NCBI GenBank assembly: GCA_900319235.1
Contig: ONNR01000003.1
Coordinates: 161,519-225,518, forward strand
Length of the DNA stretch: 64,000 bases
Direction of reading: 5' to 3'
DNA from: an uncultured Prevotellaceae bacterium
GTDB lineage: Bacteria > Bacteroidota > Bacteroidia > Bacteroidales > UBA3663
Within the stretch, counting starts at the first letter, position 1, and every line of letters starts with the position of its first letter. The notes below the pieces were generated by a model. The model did no database searches and was not told the DNA's origin. It saw only the letters and a list, made by a program, of their open reading frames with translations. A program made the translations under genes and the position numbers. Shown one piece after another: positions 24,766 to 33,255 of the stretch.

Positions 24766-24800
24766 AAGGCGTCGCGAATTGCGGCGCCTTTATTGTTTTT
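24766..24800 (+). terminator. Terminator after the OmpH-like gene
   Basis: GGCGTCGCGAATTGCGGCGCC forms a GGCG/CGCC and CGC/GCG stem, followed by TTTATTGTTTTT. It stands between convergent genes and may serve mainly the plus strand. Confidence 0.75.
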
Positions 24801-24801
24801 A

Positions 24802-25653
24802 TCATTTCGTTTCGGGAGCTTCGTCGATGAGTTCGAGGAACTGGTCGAGCTTGGGAGTGATGATGATCTGCGTACGACGGTTGCGGGCGCGACCTGTCTC
24901 GGTGTCGTTCGATTCGAGTGGATTGTACTCGCCACGACCGCCGGCAGTCAGACGACTGGGATTGACGCCATATTGATTCTGGAGAGCCTGAACGACGCTG
25001 GATGCGCGGAGGCAGGAGAGGTCCCAGTTGTTGCGGATATTCTCGCGGCTGATGGGCACATTGTCGGTGTTGCCTTCGATGAGCACCTCGTAGTCCTTGT
25101 AGTCGGTGATGATCTTGGCGATCTTGGCAAGGGTCTGTCCGGCCTTGTCGGAGATCTCATACGAGCCGGTGCGATAGAGCATGTTGTCGTTGAGCGAGAT
25201 ATAGACCACGCCTTTCAGCACCTGCACATCGACGTCCTTGAGCTCTTCCTTCGAAAGGGAACGGGTGAGGTTGTTGGTGAGGACGATGTTGAGCGAGTCG
25301 CTTTTCGACTTGGCGTCGGTAAGCTGCTTGATGTACTTGTTGGAAGCATTGATCTCATCGACAAGCTTGGAGATGTTGGTGCCCGACTGGTTGATGCTCT
25401 TGTCGAGCGACTGCTGCAGGGCGTTGAGCTGTTCGAGGAGTCGGGCATTGTTGGCACGTGCCTCGTCCAGACGCTCTTCGAGGCTCTTGCTGCCCGTCTC
25501 GCAGGAGGCAAGGGCAATCTTTGCATCGTTGAACTGACTTGTCAATAGGTCGTAATCATCGCGAAGTTCATTGTACTTCTTCTGTGTAACGCAACTGCTG
25601 CTGAGCAGGGCCACGGCTGCCAGAATGGCAGCTGACATTAGTTTCTGTTTCAT
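24802..25653 (-). CDS. OmpA-family lipoprotein
   Basis: 283 residues. The lipoprotein signal ends near Cys21 (ALLSSSC), then a coiled coil runs from about 25 to 125. The C-terminal OmpA/MotB peptidoglycan-binding domain contains YEVLIEGNTDNVP, NWDLSCLRASSVVQAL and LTAGGRGEYNPLESN with the conserved Asp and Arg contacts (ARNRRTQIII). It probably links the outer membrane to peptidoglycan. Its start overlaps the YihY stop by four bases (ATGA), so translation is coupled. Confidence 0.92.
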   Translation of the reverse strand: MKQKLMSAAILAAVALLSSSCVTQKKYNELRDDYDLLTSQFNDAKIALASCETGSKSLEERLDEARANNARLLEQLNALQQSLDKSINQSGTNISKLVDEINASNKYIKQLTDAKSKSDSLNIVLTNNLTRSLSKEELKDVDVQVLKGVVYISLNDNMLYRTGSYEISDKAGQTLAKIAKIITDYKDYEVLIEGNTDNVPISRENIRNNWDLSCLRASSVVQALQNQYGVNPSRLTAGGRGEYNPLESNDTETGRARNRRTQIIITPKLDQFLELIDEAPETK

Positions 25654-27059
25654 TGTTTCTGATCGTTTATAGGAGTCTTTTGTCTCTTTTCTTTGACGAG
25701 TGTTGTGGTCAAAGGTTTAAAATGGTCGAGGTTGATGTCGCGCAGGAGGATTGACTGCCCCTGCTGGAGGGCTGCCTGGCGCATGGCTTCGCAAACCTTG
25801 TACTCCTTGGGGAAATATTTCGAATAGTTGATCTTCAGGAGGTTTTCGCCATCGGAAGCCAACAGGTCATAAAGGGCAGCGATGGTGAGTTTGTCGGTCT
25901 CGCGGCCTGGTATCCAGTTGTTGGGCATATGCTTGTCGGTGGGGTAGGCTTCGCGAATGACGTCGATGTCGGCGAGCTGGCGAATGAGACTACCCGTCAG
26001 ACGTGCGGGCAGTTTGAGCGCCTGACCGACCTCTTCGGTGGTAGGAGCAGGCTCCTCGTTGGCAAAGCGGTTGTAGATGTTGCCAGCAACGAGGATGAGG
26101 AGGAAGTCACGGTCGTGGCGCGAGAGCATCTCTTCGACGTTCTCGAAATTGTAGTTCTGGATGTTCTGCGAAGCGTAGGAAAGCTCGGCGCCATAGAGGC
26201 AGATGATCCACGACATCTGAATCCACAGGAGGAGGAGGGGGAGGGCAGCAAACGAACCGTAGATGGCGTTGTACTTGCTGACCCAGATCTGTCCGTGGAT
26301 GTAGAGCCACTGGAAGAGGAGGAATGCCGTACCGGCAATGACGGCAGCTGCAAAGGCGTTGAGGAAACGAACTTTGCAGTTGGGGATGACGATATAAATG
26401 AACGTCAGGAGCAGGATGGTGAAGACATAGGGGACACAGCGAAGAATGGTGAGCAGCGTCTGACTGAGCACGTAGTCGTAGAGGTCGGTCATGATGTAGG
26501 TCTGCAGGAAAAGCTGTGTGCCCGAACTGATGGCAAGGAAGGTGGGGACGAGGAAGATGATGCTGAGGTAGTCGGTGATGCGGCGTAAGGTGCTGCGTCC
26601 GTTCTTGACCTGCCAAATCCCGTTGAAGACGTCCTCGATGTTGCTGATTAGCGAATAGATGACCCAGAGGAGAAGGACGATGCCGATGCCGATGATGATG
26701 CTCGAAGTGGCGCGTTCGAGGTACTTTTCGGCAAAGCCGTTGATGTAGTTGATCACTTCGACCTGTCCGGGGAAGGCGTCGGTGATGAGGTTATAGAACA
26801 TCTCCTGCATGCCGAAGCCTCGACCAATGCCGAGGGCAAGCGCCACGGTGGGGACGAGGGCAAGCAGGGTGTAGTAGGTGAGTGCCGAGGCACGTTCCAT
26901 GATGCGATGAGCGAGGAAGAAGCGTATGGAGAGATAGACCGCCTTGAAGATGTTCATCAGCCACAGATAGGTGCCACGGACGTCTTCGTTCGTGTAACTC
27001 CAGATGTCGTGCTTCAGGAACCTCCAGAAGAGGCGGATGCGCCAGATGAAATCGCTCAT
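25650..27059 (-). CDS. YihY/BrkB family inner-membrane protein
   Basis: 469 residues. About six membrane helices include the family motifs ERASALTYYTLLALVPTVALALG, FNGIWQV, YNAIYGSFAALPLLLLWIQMSW and LYGAELSYASQNIQNY. The last about 150 residues form a soluble tail with a winged-helix look (GQALKLPARLTGSLIRQL). The family was once called RNase BN by mistake; its role is unsettled. It is coupled to the downstream OmpA-type lipoprotein, suggesting an envelope role. Confidence 0.9.
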   Translation of the reverse strand: MSDFIWRIRLFWRFLKHDIWSYTNEDVRGTYLWLMNIFKAVYLSIRFFLAHRIMERASALTYYTLLALVPTVALALGIGRGFGMQEMFYNLITDAFPGQVEVINYINGFAEKYLERATSSIIIGIGIVLLLWVIYSLISNIEDVFNGIWQVKNGRSTLRRITDYLSIIFLVPTFLAISSGTQLFLQTYIMTDLYDYVLSQTLLTILRCVPYVFTILLLTFIYIVIPNCKVRFLNAFAAAVIAGTAFLLFQWLYIHGQIWVSKYNAIYGSFAALPLLLLWIQMSWIICLYGAELSYASQNIQNYNFENVEEMLSRHDRDFLLILVAGNIYNRFANEEPAPTTEEVGQALKLPARLTGSLIRQLADIDVIREAYPTDKHMPNNWIPGRETDKLTIAALYDLLASDGENLLKINYSKYFPKEYKVCEAMRQAALQQGQSILLRDINLDHFKPLTTTLVKEKRQKTPINDQKQ

Positions 27060-27086
27060 GTTATGGTTTTATCACGAATTATCGAA

Positions 27087-27968
27087 TTACTTCTTAAGTG
27101 CGATGGAGCCGCGACCGATCATGTTGCCATCGGCATAGATCTCGACACGATAGGTGCCTGCATCGAGGGCTTCGCCACGCTTGTAGAACATAGTGACGGG
27201 CGTCTCTTCGCCTCCGAACTCGATGGTCTTGCGGGCGGAGTAATCGAGTTTGGTGTTCTCGTACTTGAACTTTCCGCTCTGCGCGTTGGTGAGCACCTCG
27301 TCGCTGGGACGCAGGATGCGCAGATAGACGTCCTTCTCGCCGGTCTGGGCGGTGACGTTGGCAGCGATGGTGAAGTTGACCTGGAACTTGGCAAGCTTAT
27401 CGACGCGATTGCGTTTCTCGACCTTGTCCTTGCGGTCTAGGGCGGTAACTGAGACGTTGGTGGCCGAAAGCTGTGCAGCCACGGTGACCTGCTTGGTGAG
27501 GGTCTCGTTCTGCTGGCGCACCTGCTGGTTCTGCTGCTGCACGGTGCGCATGTCGCTACGTATCTGCTGGTTTTCGGCCACGAGGGCATCGTTGACCTTG
27601 TTGAGCGAATCGACCTGGGCTACATAGTAGCGGAGGACGCCACGCACTGTCTCGAGTTCCTTCTTGAGGGCGGCAATACGACGGGCATCCTGCGCCTTGG
27701 TTTGACGCAGCTCCTCGACGAGGCGCTGGATCTTGATGCGCTGGTCCTCGAGCTTCTGTTCGAGCGAGTCGTTGTTGACCTGCAACTTGTAGCCTTCGTA
27801 CTGGATGGCGAGCTGGGTGTATTCGTCTTCGAGTTGTTCCTTTTCGAGCGCAAAGCCCTCGGTGAGTTCGTCGATGGTCTGCTGCTGACGCCAGATGTAG
27901 TAGCCACCACCGGCCAGCAGGGCAAGCAGGACGATGGCAGCGGCAATGATAATAACCTTATTCTTCAT
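27087..27968 (-). CDS. Membrane-anchored coiled-coil protein of unknown function
   Basis: 293 residues. An N-terminal membrane anchor (VIIIAAAIVLLALLAGGGYYIW) is followed by a coiled coil from about residue 28 to 165 (QQQNQQVRQQNETL) and a C-terminal beta-rich domain (FQVNFTIAANVTAQTGEKDVYLRILRPSDEVL and TYRVEIYADGNMIGRG). Similar architecture is common in Bacteroidetes hypothetical proteins. No enzymatic motif is seen. It is 27 bases upstream of YihY on the same strand. Confidence 0.8.
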   Translation of the reverse strand: MKNKVIIIAAAIVLLALLAGGGYYIWRQQQTIDELTEGFALEKEQLEDEYTQLAIQYEGYKLQVNNDSLEQKLEDQRIKIQRLVEELRQTKAQDARRIAALKKELETVRGVLRYYVAQVDSLNKVNDALVAENQQIRSDMRTVQQQNQQVRQQNETLTKQVTVAAQLSATNVSVTALDRKDKVEKRNRVDKLAKFQVNFTIAANVTAQTGEKDVYLRILRPSDEVLTNAQSGKFKYENTKLDYSARKTIEFGGEETPVTMFYKRGEALDAGTYRVEIYADGNMIGRGSIALKK

Positions 27969-28034
27969 AATTGTTTTTTGATGTTTTCGTATCTATGGGG
28001 CGTTTTGCGCCATGTGAAGGGCACAAATGCGGTG

Positions 28035-28042
28035 CAAAGGTA
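28035..28042 (-). promoter_or_regulatory. -7 element upstream of the coiled-coil gene
   Basis: Minus strand TACCTTTG followed by GCA, 67 bases before the start codon at 27968. It would serve the coiled-coil, YihY and OmpA genes. Confidence 0.5.
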
Positions 28043-28112
28043 CGCATTTTTTGTGAAATACGGGCCAATTGACACCAACTTTTTTAAATATTGAAGATTT
28101 TTTTGTCTTTTG

Positions 28113-28144
28113 TTTGTTTTTATTCACAAAAAGCGCTATCTTTG
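28113..28144 (+). promoter_or_regulatory. Promoter of the PASTA-rluD-ddl unit
   Basis: TTTG at 28113-28116, 20 bases, then TATCTTTG at 28137-28144, a near-consensus Bacteroidetes promoter. The first codon is 31 bases downstream. Confidence 0.75.
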
Positions 28145-28174
28145 CAGCGTTATTTTATTTAAATAGGTATAAAT

Positions 28175-28789
28175 TTGGCACAAGAAGAAAATAATGGCCG
28201 CAAGAGCCAATGGGGCTACTTCGGCAAAATGGTTGGACTATCGATAGTGGGCATCATTGTTGCCACGGTGGCTGTCCTGACATGTCTGTCGCTTTGGATG
28301 AACTCCTACACGCATCACAACGAGCGTGTCGAGGTTCCCCGTCTGGCAGGCCTCCCTGCTCCCGAAGCAGAGCGTATCCTCGAAAACGCCGGGCTCAAGT
28401 CGATGATCATCGATTCGGTGTATGCCGACATCACGCCGGGAGCCGTCGTGGAACAGTTGCCTACAGCAGGCCTTCCCGTCAAGAAGGGACGCATCGTCTA
28501 TCTCACCATCAATGCCCTTGGTGTGCGCATGGTGAAGATGCAGGAAGTGCGCGAGGGCGGCAGTCGCCAGGCGCTTTCGACCCTGCGTTCGCTGGGCTTC
28601 AAGGTCGATTCGATCAGGCAGGTGCCCTCGGAGATGCACGACCTGGTGCTCAGCGTCACCGTGGGTGACCAGGAGATGGTACCCGGCGCTGAATATCCCT
28701 ACGGCACGCACGTCGTGGTTTCGGTGGGCAACAGCAAACTGGAACTTGAACCTGTGAACGAAGAAACCGAGGAGCAATGGATGGAGTAA
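28175..28789 (+). CDS. PASTA domain membrane protein
   Basis: 204 residues starting at TTG; no in-frame ATG or GTG lies between the promoter and this codon. One membrane helix (about residues 19-42) is followed by two PASTA repeats: VEVPRLAGLPAPEAERILENAG and the segment beginning VKMQEVREGGSRQALSTLRSLG. PASTA domains bind peptidoglycan or muropeptides. The gene overlaps rluD by 13 bases and is in the same unit as ddl, which suits a wall-related role. Confidence 0.88.
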   Translation: MAQEENNGRKSQWGYFGKMVGLSIVGIIVATVAVLTCLSLWMNSYTHHNERVEVPRLAGLPAPEAERILENAGLKSMIIDSVYADITPGAVVEQLPTAGLPVKKGRIVYLTINALGVRMVKMQEVREGGSRQALSTLRSLGFKVDSIRQVPSEMHDLVLSVTVGDQEMVPGAEYPYGTHVVVSVGNSKLELEPVNEETEEQWME

Positions 28790-29904
28790 CCGGCGACGTC
28801 GGGAAGGAGGAGTTGTTCGAACACTTCCGATTCGTGGCCGACAGGGGACAGGGACCTCTTCGCGTCGATAAGTTCCTGGTGGACCGTATCGTGGGCACAA
28901 GCCGCAACCGCATACAGAATGCTGCCGATGCCGGATACATCCTGGTCAACGGCAAGCCCGAGAAGTCGAACTACAAGGTGCGTCCCGGTGATGTGGTGCA
29001 GGTCATGATGAACCGTCCGCGTCACTCCACCGAAATCGTTCCCGAGGACATCCCGCTTGACATTGTCTATGAGGATGATGACCTGCTTGTGGTGAACAAG
29101 CCTGCGGGTATGGTGGTTCATCCGGGACACGGCAATTACACCGGGACCTTGGTCAACGCCCTTGCCTGGCATTTCCTGCAGGAAGGCATCGAACTCGACC
29201 TGACGGGAGAGGACGAGGAAAGTGAAGAAGGGGAGGACGGAGCTGCGTTATCCGAAGGAAGTGCTTCGCCCGACACCGAACAAAAGCCCGACTTCCAGAA
29301 ACGTCTGGGACTGGTGCATCGCATCGACAAGGAGACTTCGGGTCTGCTGGTGATTGCCAAGAACGAGGATGCAGGCACTTCGCTCAGCCGTCAGTTCTTC
29401 CACAAGACTACTCGCCGACTCTACACTGCCCTGGTTTGGGGACATGTGGAGGAGGACGAAGGAACGATAGTGGGAAACATCGGACGCAACAAGCGCGACC
29501 GCACCCTGATGGAGTATTATCCCGAAGGAAGCGAGGAAGGCAAGCCTGCCGTCACCCATTATCGGGTCATTGAGCGACTGGGTTATGTCACCCTTGTCGA
29601 GTGCCGGCTCGAGACGGGACGAACCCACCAGATACGGGTCCATATGAAGCATGCGGGACACACCCTCTTCAACGACAAGACCTATGGTGGCGACCAGATA
29701 CTGAAAGGCACCACATTCGCAAAATATTCGCAGTTCGTGCGTAACTGCTTTGACATCTGTCCGCGACAGGCATTGCATGCCGGGACGCTCGGTTTCCGCC
29801 ATCCCCGCACAGGGGAGGAGATGGACTTCGAGGCTCCATTGCCCGCCGACATGGCCCGACTCGTCGAAAAGTGGCGGGAATATGTTAGTAACAGAAACTA
29901 TTAA
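28777..29904 (+). CDS. RluD-type 23S rRNA pseudouridine synthase
   Basis: 375 residues. An N-terminal S4 RNA-binding domain (LRVDKFLVDRIVGTSRNRIQNAADAGYILVNGK) precedes the catalytic domain with the active-site Asp in GLVHRIDKETSGLLVIAK and the later TGRTHQIRVHMKHAGHTLFND. An acidic insertion of about 40 residues (about 136-176, EDEESEEGED) sits before the catalytic motif. It likely modifies 23S helix 69 uridines. The stop overlaps the ddl start (TAATG). Confidence 0.94.
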   Translation: MDGVTGDVGKEELFEHFRFVADRGQGPLRVDKFLVDRIVGTSRNRIQNAADAGYILVNGKPEKSNYKVRPGDVVQVMMNRPRHSTEIVPEDIPLDIVYEDDDLLVVNKPAGMVVHPGHGNYTGTLVNALAWHFLQEGIELDLTGEDEESEEGEDGAALSEGSASPDTEQKPDFQKRLGLVHRIDKETSGLLVIAKNEDAGTSLSRQFFHKTTRRLYTALVWGHVEEDEGTIVGNIGRNKRDRTLMEYYPEGSEEGKPAVTHYRVIERLGYVTLVECRLETGRTHQIRVHMKHAGHTLFNDKTYGGDQILKGTTFAKYSQFVRNCFDICPRQALHAGTLGFRHPRTGEEMDFEAPLPADMARLVEKWREYVSNRNY

Positions 29905-30896
29905 TGAAAAAAATCGCAATCGTGGCTGGAGGCGACTCCAGCGAATATGTGGTTTCGCTCCGCAGTGCCCAGGGCATATGGAGCTTCGTTGACCACAGCA
30001 AATATGAGACCAGCATCATCGTCATCAAGGGAACCGAATGGAAGATGGTGCAGTATGACGGCAAGCAGTACGACTGGGACAAGACCTGGCCCGTCGATCG
30101 TGAGGACTTTTCGGTCGTGATGGACGGCGTGAAACTCACCTTCGACTTCGCCTATATCATCATCCACGGCACCCCAGGTGAGAATGGTATCCTGCAAGGA
30201 TATTTCGACATGATACGCATGCCCTACAGCTGTTGCGGCGTGCTGGCAGCAGCCCTCACCTGTTCGAAGTTCACCTGCAACCGTTATCTTTCTACCTTTG
30301 GCATTCCTGTTGCCAAGAGCATCCTGCTTCATGTGGGCGAAGAAGTGGATACCGAGCAGTGCGTCAAGGAACTGGGTCTGCCCGTCTTTGTCAAGCCCAA
30401 TGCCGGTGGCTCGTCGTATGCCACCACAAAGGTGAAGACGCCCGAAGAACTGCAACCCGCCATCGCAGCCGCCAAACGTGAGGCTACGGGCGAGGTCATC
30501 ATCGAAAGTTTCATGCAGGGCACCGAGGTAACCTGCGGATGCTATACCTCACGTGACGGTCTTCGCGCCTTGCCCATCACTGAAGTCGTCTCGAAGAAAG
30601 AGTTCTTCGATGTCGATGCGAAATATAATGGTGCAGTGGAGGAGATTACCCCTGCACGCATCTCGGACGAAATGACCCAGAAGATCCAGGCACTGACCCG
30701 ACGTATTTATGGATATGTGGGTGCCAAGGGTATCATCCGTGTCGATTACATCATCATCGGCGACACCCCGCATCTTCTGGAAGTCAACACGACTCCCGGC
30801 ATGACTGCCACCTCGTTTATCCCGCAGGAGGTCAGAGCTGCCGGTCTTGACATCTCGGATGTCATGGATGACGTAATTACCTTTGGATCATTATAG
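29904..30896 (+). CDS. ddl: D-alanine--D-alanine ligase
   Basis: 330 residues. The ATP-grasp motifs VAGGDSSEYVVSLRSA, LPVFVKPNAGGSSYATTKV, EVTCGCYTSRDG and HLLEVNTTPGMTATSFIPQ are clear, with the Mg-binding Glu and Asn in LEVNTTPGMT. It makes D-Ala-D-Ala for MurF (encoded at 1.2 kb). The start overlaps the rluD stop codon, so it is part of the PASTA-rluD-ddl unit. Confidence 0.96.
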   Translation: MKKIAIVAGGDSSEYVVSLRSAQGIWSFVDHSKYETSIIVIKGTEWKMVQYDGKQYDWDKTWPVDREDFSVVMDGVKLTFDFAYIIIHGTPGENGILQGYFDMIRMPYSCCGVLAAALTCSKFTCNRYLSTFGIPVAKSILLHVGEEVDTEQCVKELGLPVFVKPNAGGSSYATTKVKTPEELQPAIAAAKREATGEVIIESFMQGTEVTCGCYTSRDGLRALPITEVVSKKEFFDVDAKYNGAVEEITPARISDEMTQKIQALTRRIYGYVGAKGIIRVDYIIIGDTPHLLEVNTTPGMTATSFIPQEVRAAGLDISDVMDDVITFGSL

Positions 30897-30922
30897 TTTT
30901 TTAATCTAAACCCAAAAACATT

Positions 30923-32110
30923 ATGGCAGAATACAATTTTGATGACATTCGTTGCTACAACGACGCAGACATCCCTTCGAAACTTTGGCCACTGGCCGAT
31001 CGTCCGGAAATACTGGGCGCCATCAAGGCCGGATTCCCTAATGTCGATCCCGAGCAGATGAAGGCACTCATCCTGAGTTGTAAGACGGTGAAGGATTTTC
31101 AAACCAAGGTAATCCTTCTCATCCTCGATATGCTGTGCAAAAAATGCACCGATGGTGTTGAGGCTTACGGACTTGATCAGATTGACTTTACCAACGGACA
31201 CCTCTTTGTGACCAACCATCGCGACATTGTGCTCGATTCGGCGCTGCTTAACTACATTCTTGCCAAGAACGGCAAGGAGACTTCCGAAATCGCCATCGGC
31301 AACAACCTTTTTGCTGCCCCATGGATCGAGGACCTTGTCAGGGTGAACAAGAGCTTCGTCGTGCGTCGTGACATTACCGGTCGCCAGCTGCTCGAGGCTT
31401 CGATGAAGTTGTCGGCATATATCTATAAGGAGATTGTTGAGAACAAGTGCTCCATCTGGATGGCACAGCGTGAGGGACGTTCGAAGGATAACTCCGACAA
31501 CACGCAGGCTTCGGTCATCAAGATGCTTTCGCTGGGTGGCAAGACCAAGGACCATATGCAGAACGTCCGTGCCCTGCACACAATCCCAGTAGCCATCAGT
31601 TACGAGTATGACCCCTGCGACTACCTCAAGGCTGCCGAGTTCCAGCTCAAGCGCGACAACCCGGAGTGGAAGAAGACCAAGGCCGACGACGTGAAGAGCA
31701 TGGCAACGGGCCTGATGGGCTACAAGGGCCGCATTCGCTACACCTTCACTTCGGAGCTCAATGGCGTGTTCGATCAGTATCCCTGGATCAACGACAGGAA
31801 CGCACAGGTCAACTGTGTCTGCGAAACCATCGACAATATGCTGCATGAGGCAATGGTGCTCTATCCGATCAACTATGTGGCCTACGACCTGAAGTATCAG
31901 ACCGACCGCTACAAGAATCAGAAGATGTACACCGAGGCAGATAAGACCAAGGCTGCTGCATACTTGAACGGACAACTCGCCAAGGTTGACATCCCGAACC
32001 GCGACGAGGCCTTCCTTTGGGATATGCTGCTCACTATGTACAGTAACCCGGTATTCAACAAGGAGAAACTTTCCAGGGAGCGGGATACGAACTATGTACC
32101 CATGACTTAA
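30923..32110 (+). CDS. 1-acyl-sn-glycerol-3-phosphate acyltransferase-like protein (PlsB/PlsC type)
   Basis: 395 residues. The HX4D acyltransferase motif appears as VTNHRDIVLDSALL, with later blocks FVVRRDITGRQLLEAS and IWMAQREGRSKDNSDNT that fit acceptor-binding motifs. There is no membrane helix at the N-terminus. It probably transfers an acyl group in phospholipid synthesis, but the exact acceptor is not determined. It lies 26 bases after ddl and 12 before nadC. Confidence 0.85.
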   Translation: MAEYNFDDIRCYNDADIPSKLWPLADRPEILGAIKAGFPNVDPEQMKALILSCKTVKDFQTKVILLILDMLCKKCTDGVEAYGLDQIDFTNGHLFVTNHRDIVLDSALLNYILAKNGKETSEIAIGNNLFAAPWIEDLVRVNKSFVVRRDITGRQLLEASMKLSAYIYKEIVENKCSIWMAQREGRSKDNSDNTQASVIKMLSLGGKTKDHMQNVRALHTIPVAISYEYDPCDYLKAAEFQLKRDNPEWKKTKADDVKSMATGLMGYKGRIRYTFTSELNGVFDQYPWINDRNAQVNCVCETIDNMLHEAMVLYPINYVAYDLKYQTDRYKNQKMYTEADKTKAAAYLNGQLAKVDIPNRDEAFLWDMLLTMYSNPVFNKEKLSRERDTNYVPMT

Positions 32111-32122
32111 CGCCTATCTACT

Positions 32123-32977
32123 ATGGACGAAAAGATTGTCAACGAGCTCATCGAGGAGCTCATCAAACTGAGTTTCGCCGAGGATATCGGCGATGGTGAC
32201 CACACTACACTCTGCTGCATCCCCGCCGATGCCATCGGCAAGCAGAAACTCCTGATCAAGGAGGAGGGTATCCTCGCTGGCGTCGATATTGCACGCCGCG
32301 TGTTCAATGCCTTCGACCCTGAACTCAAGATGGAGGTTTTCATGCAGGATGGTGCACATGTCGTACCCGGTGATGTGCCTTTCATTGTGACCGGCAAGGA
32401 GCAGAGCCTGCTGCAGACCGAACGCCTGATGCTCAATATTATGCAGCGCATGAGCGGCATCGCCACCATGACCGCACGTTACGTCAAGGCCTTGGAAGGA
32501 ACAGGCACCAAGGTGCTCGATACTCGCAAGACCACTCCAGGCATGCGTATCCTCGAGAAGATGGCTGTCAAGATCGGTGGTGGCTGCAACCATCGCATCG
32601 GTCTGTTCGACATGATTCTGCTCAAGGACAACCATGTCGATTTCTCGGGCGGCATCCACAATGCCATCAGCCGTGCCAAGCAGTATTGCAAGGAGAAGGG
32701 TAAGAACCTCAAGATCGAGGTGGAGGTGCGCAACTTCAAGGAACTCGACGAGGCATTGGCCGAAGGCGTGGATCGAATCATGTTCGACAACTTCACACCC
32801 GAAGATACTGCCAAGGCCGTGAAGATCGTCAACCATCGCTGCGAGACCGAGTCGTCGGGAGGCATCACCTACGACACGATGCTTCCTTATGCCAAGGCTG
32901 GTGTCGATTACATCTCGTTCGGTGCCCTGACCCATTCCGTGAAGGGTCTCGATATGTCGTTCAAGGCGGTTAAGTGA
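32123..32977 (+). CDS. nadC: Nicotinate-nucleotide pyrophosphorylase (carboxylating)
   Basis: 284 residues. AEDIGDGDHTTLC, LMLNIMQRMSGIATMTARYV, LDTRKTTPGMRILEKMAVKIGGGCNHRIGLFDMILLKDNHV and VDRIMFDNFTPED are QPRTase signatures, with the phosphoribosyl-binding Arg and Lys residues. It turns quinolinate and PRPP into nicotinate mononucleotide for NAD synthesis. No nadA or nadB is nearby. A hairpin terminator follows. Confidence 0.95.
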   Translation: MDEKIVNELIEELIKLSFAEDIGDGDHTTLCCIPADAIGKQKLLIKEEGILAGVDIARRVFNAFDPELKMEVFMQDGAHVVPGDVPFIVTGKEQSLLQTERLMLNIMQRMSGIATMTARYVKALEGTGTKVLDTRKTTPGMRILEKMAVKIGGGCNHRIGLFDMILLKDNHVDFSGGIHNAISRAKQYCKEKGKNLKIEVEVRNFKELDEALAEGVDRIMFDNFTPEDTAKAVKIVNHRCETESSGGITYDTMLPYAKAGVDYISFGALTHSVKGLDMSFKAVK

Positions 32978-33013
32978 TTCCAATCAAGGATCACCTTATG
33001 TTATATTATCTTG

Positions 33014-33050
33014 GGGCTCATCCTTTTAGGATGGGCCTCTTGCTTTTTTC
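33014..33050 (+). terminator. Terminator after nadC
   Basis: GGGCTCATCC pairs with GGATGGGCC around TTTTA, then TCTTGCTTTTTT. It begins about 37 bases after the nadC stop. Confidence 0.75.
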
Positions 33051-33173
33051 CTGGCCAACTTGTAGTTCCTGCCTGACATTTTTCGTGTCGAAATGCATTA
33101 ATTTGCCGTTTATAGTTGCTTTTTTATATAAAAATGAAGAAATATTTAAAATTTTGCATCATTTTTTTCGATT

Positions 33174-33207
33174 TTTGAGGAAATTTCAAAAAAAGTCTGT
33201 ATCTTTG
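33174..33207 (+). promoter_or_regulatory. Promoter of the ilvDBNC operon
   Basis: TATCTTTG at 33200-33207 followed by CAG, with TTTG at 33174-33177, 22 bases upstream. The leader to the ATG at 33256 is about 40 bases, with no leader peptide or attenuator hairpin visible. Confidence 0.65.
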
Positions 33208-33255
33208 CAGTCACTTTTCGTGTATTGTGTTTAATTGGTTAGTTTTTACGACAAA

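Noticed and set aside
25650..27059. RNase BN function for the YihY/BrkB protein
   Set aside because: That name came from an early misassignment; the protein is a membrane protein with no nuclease motif.
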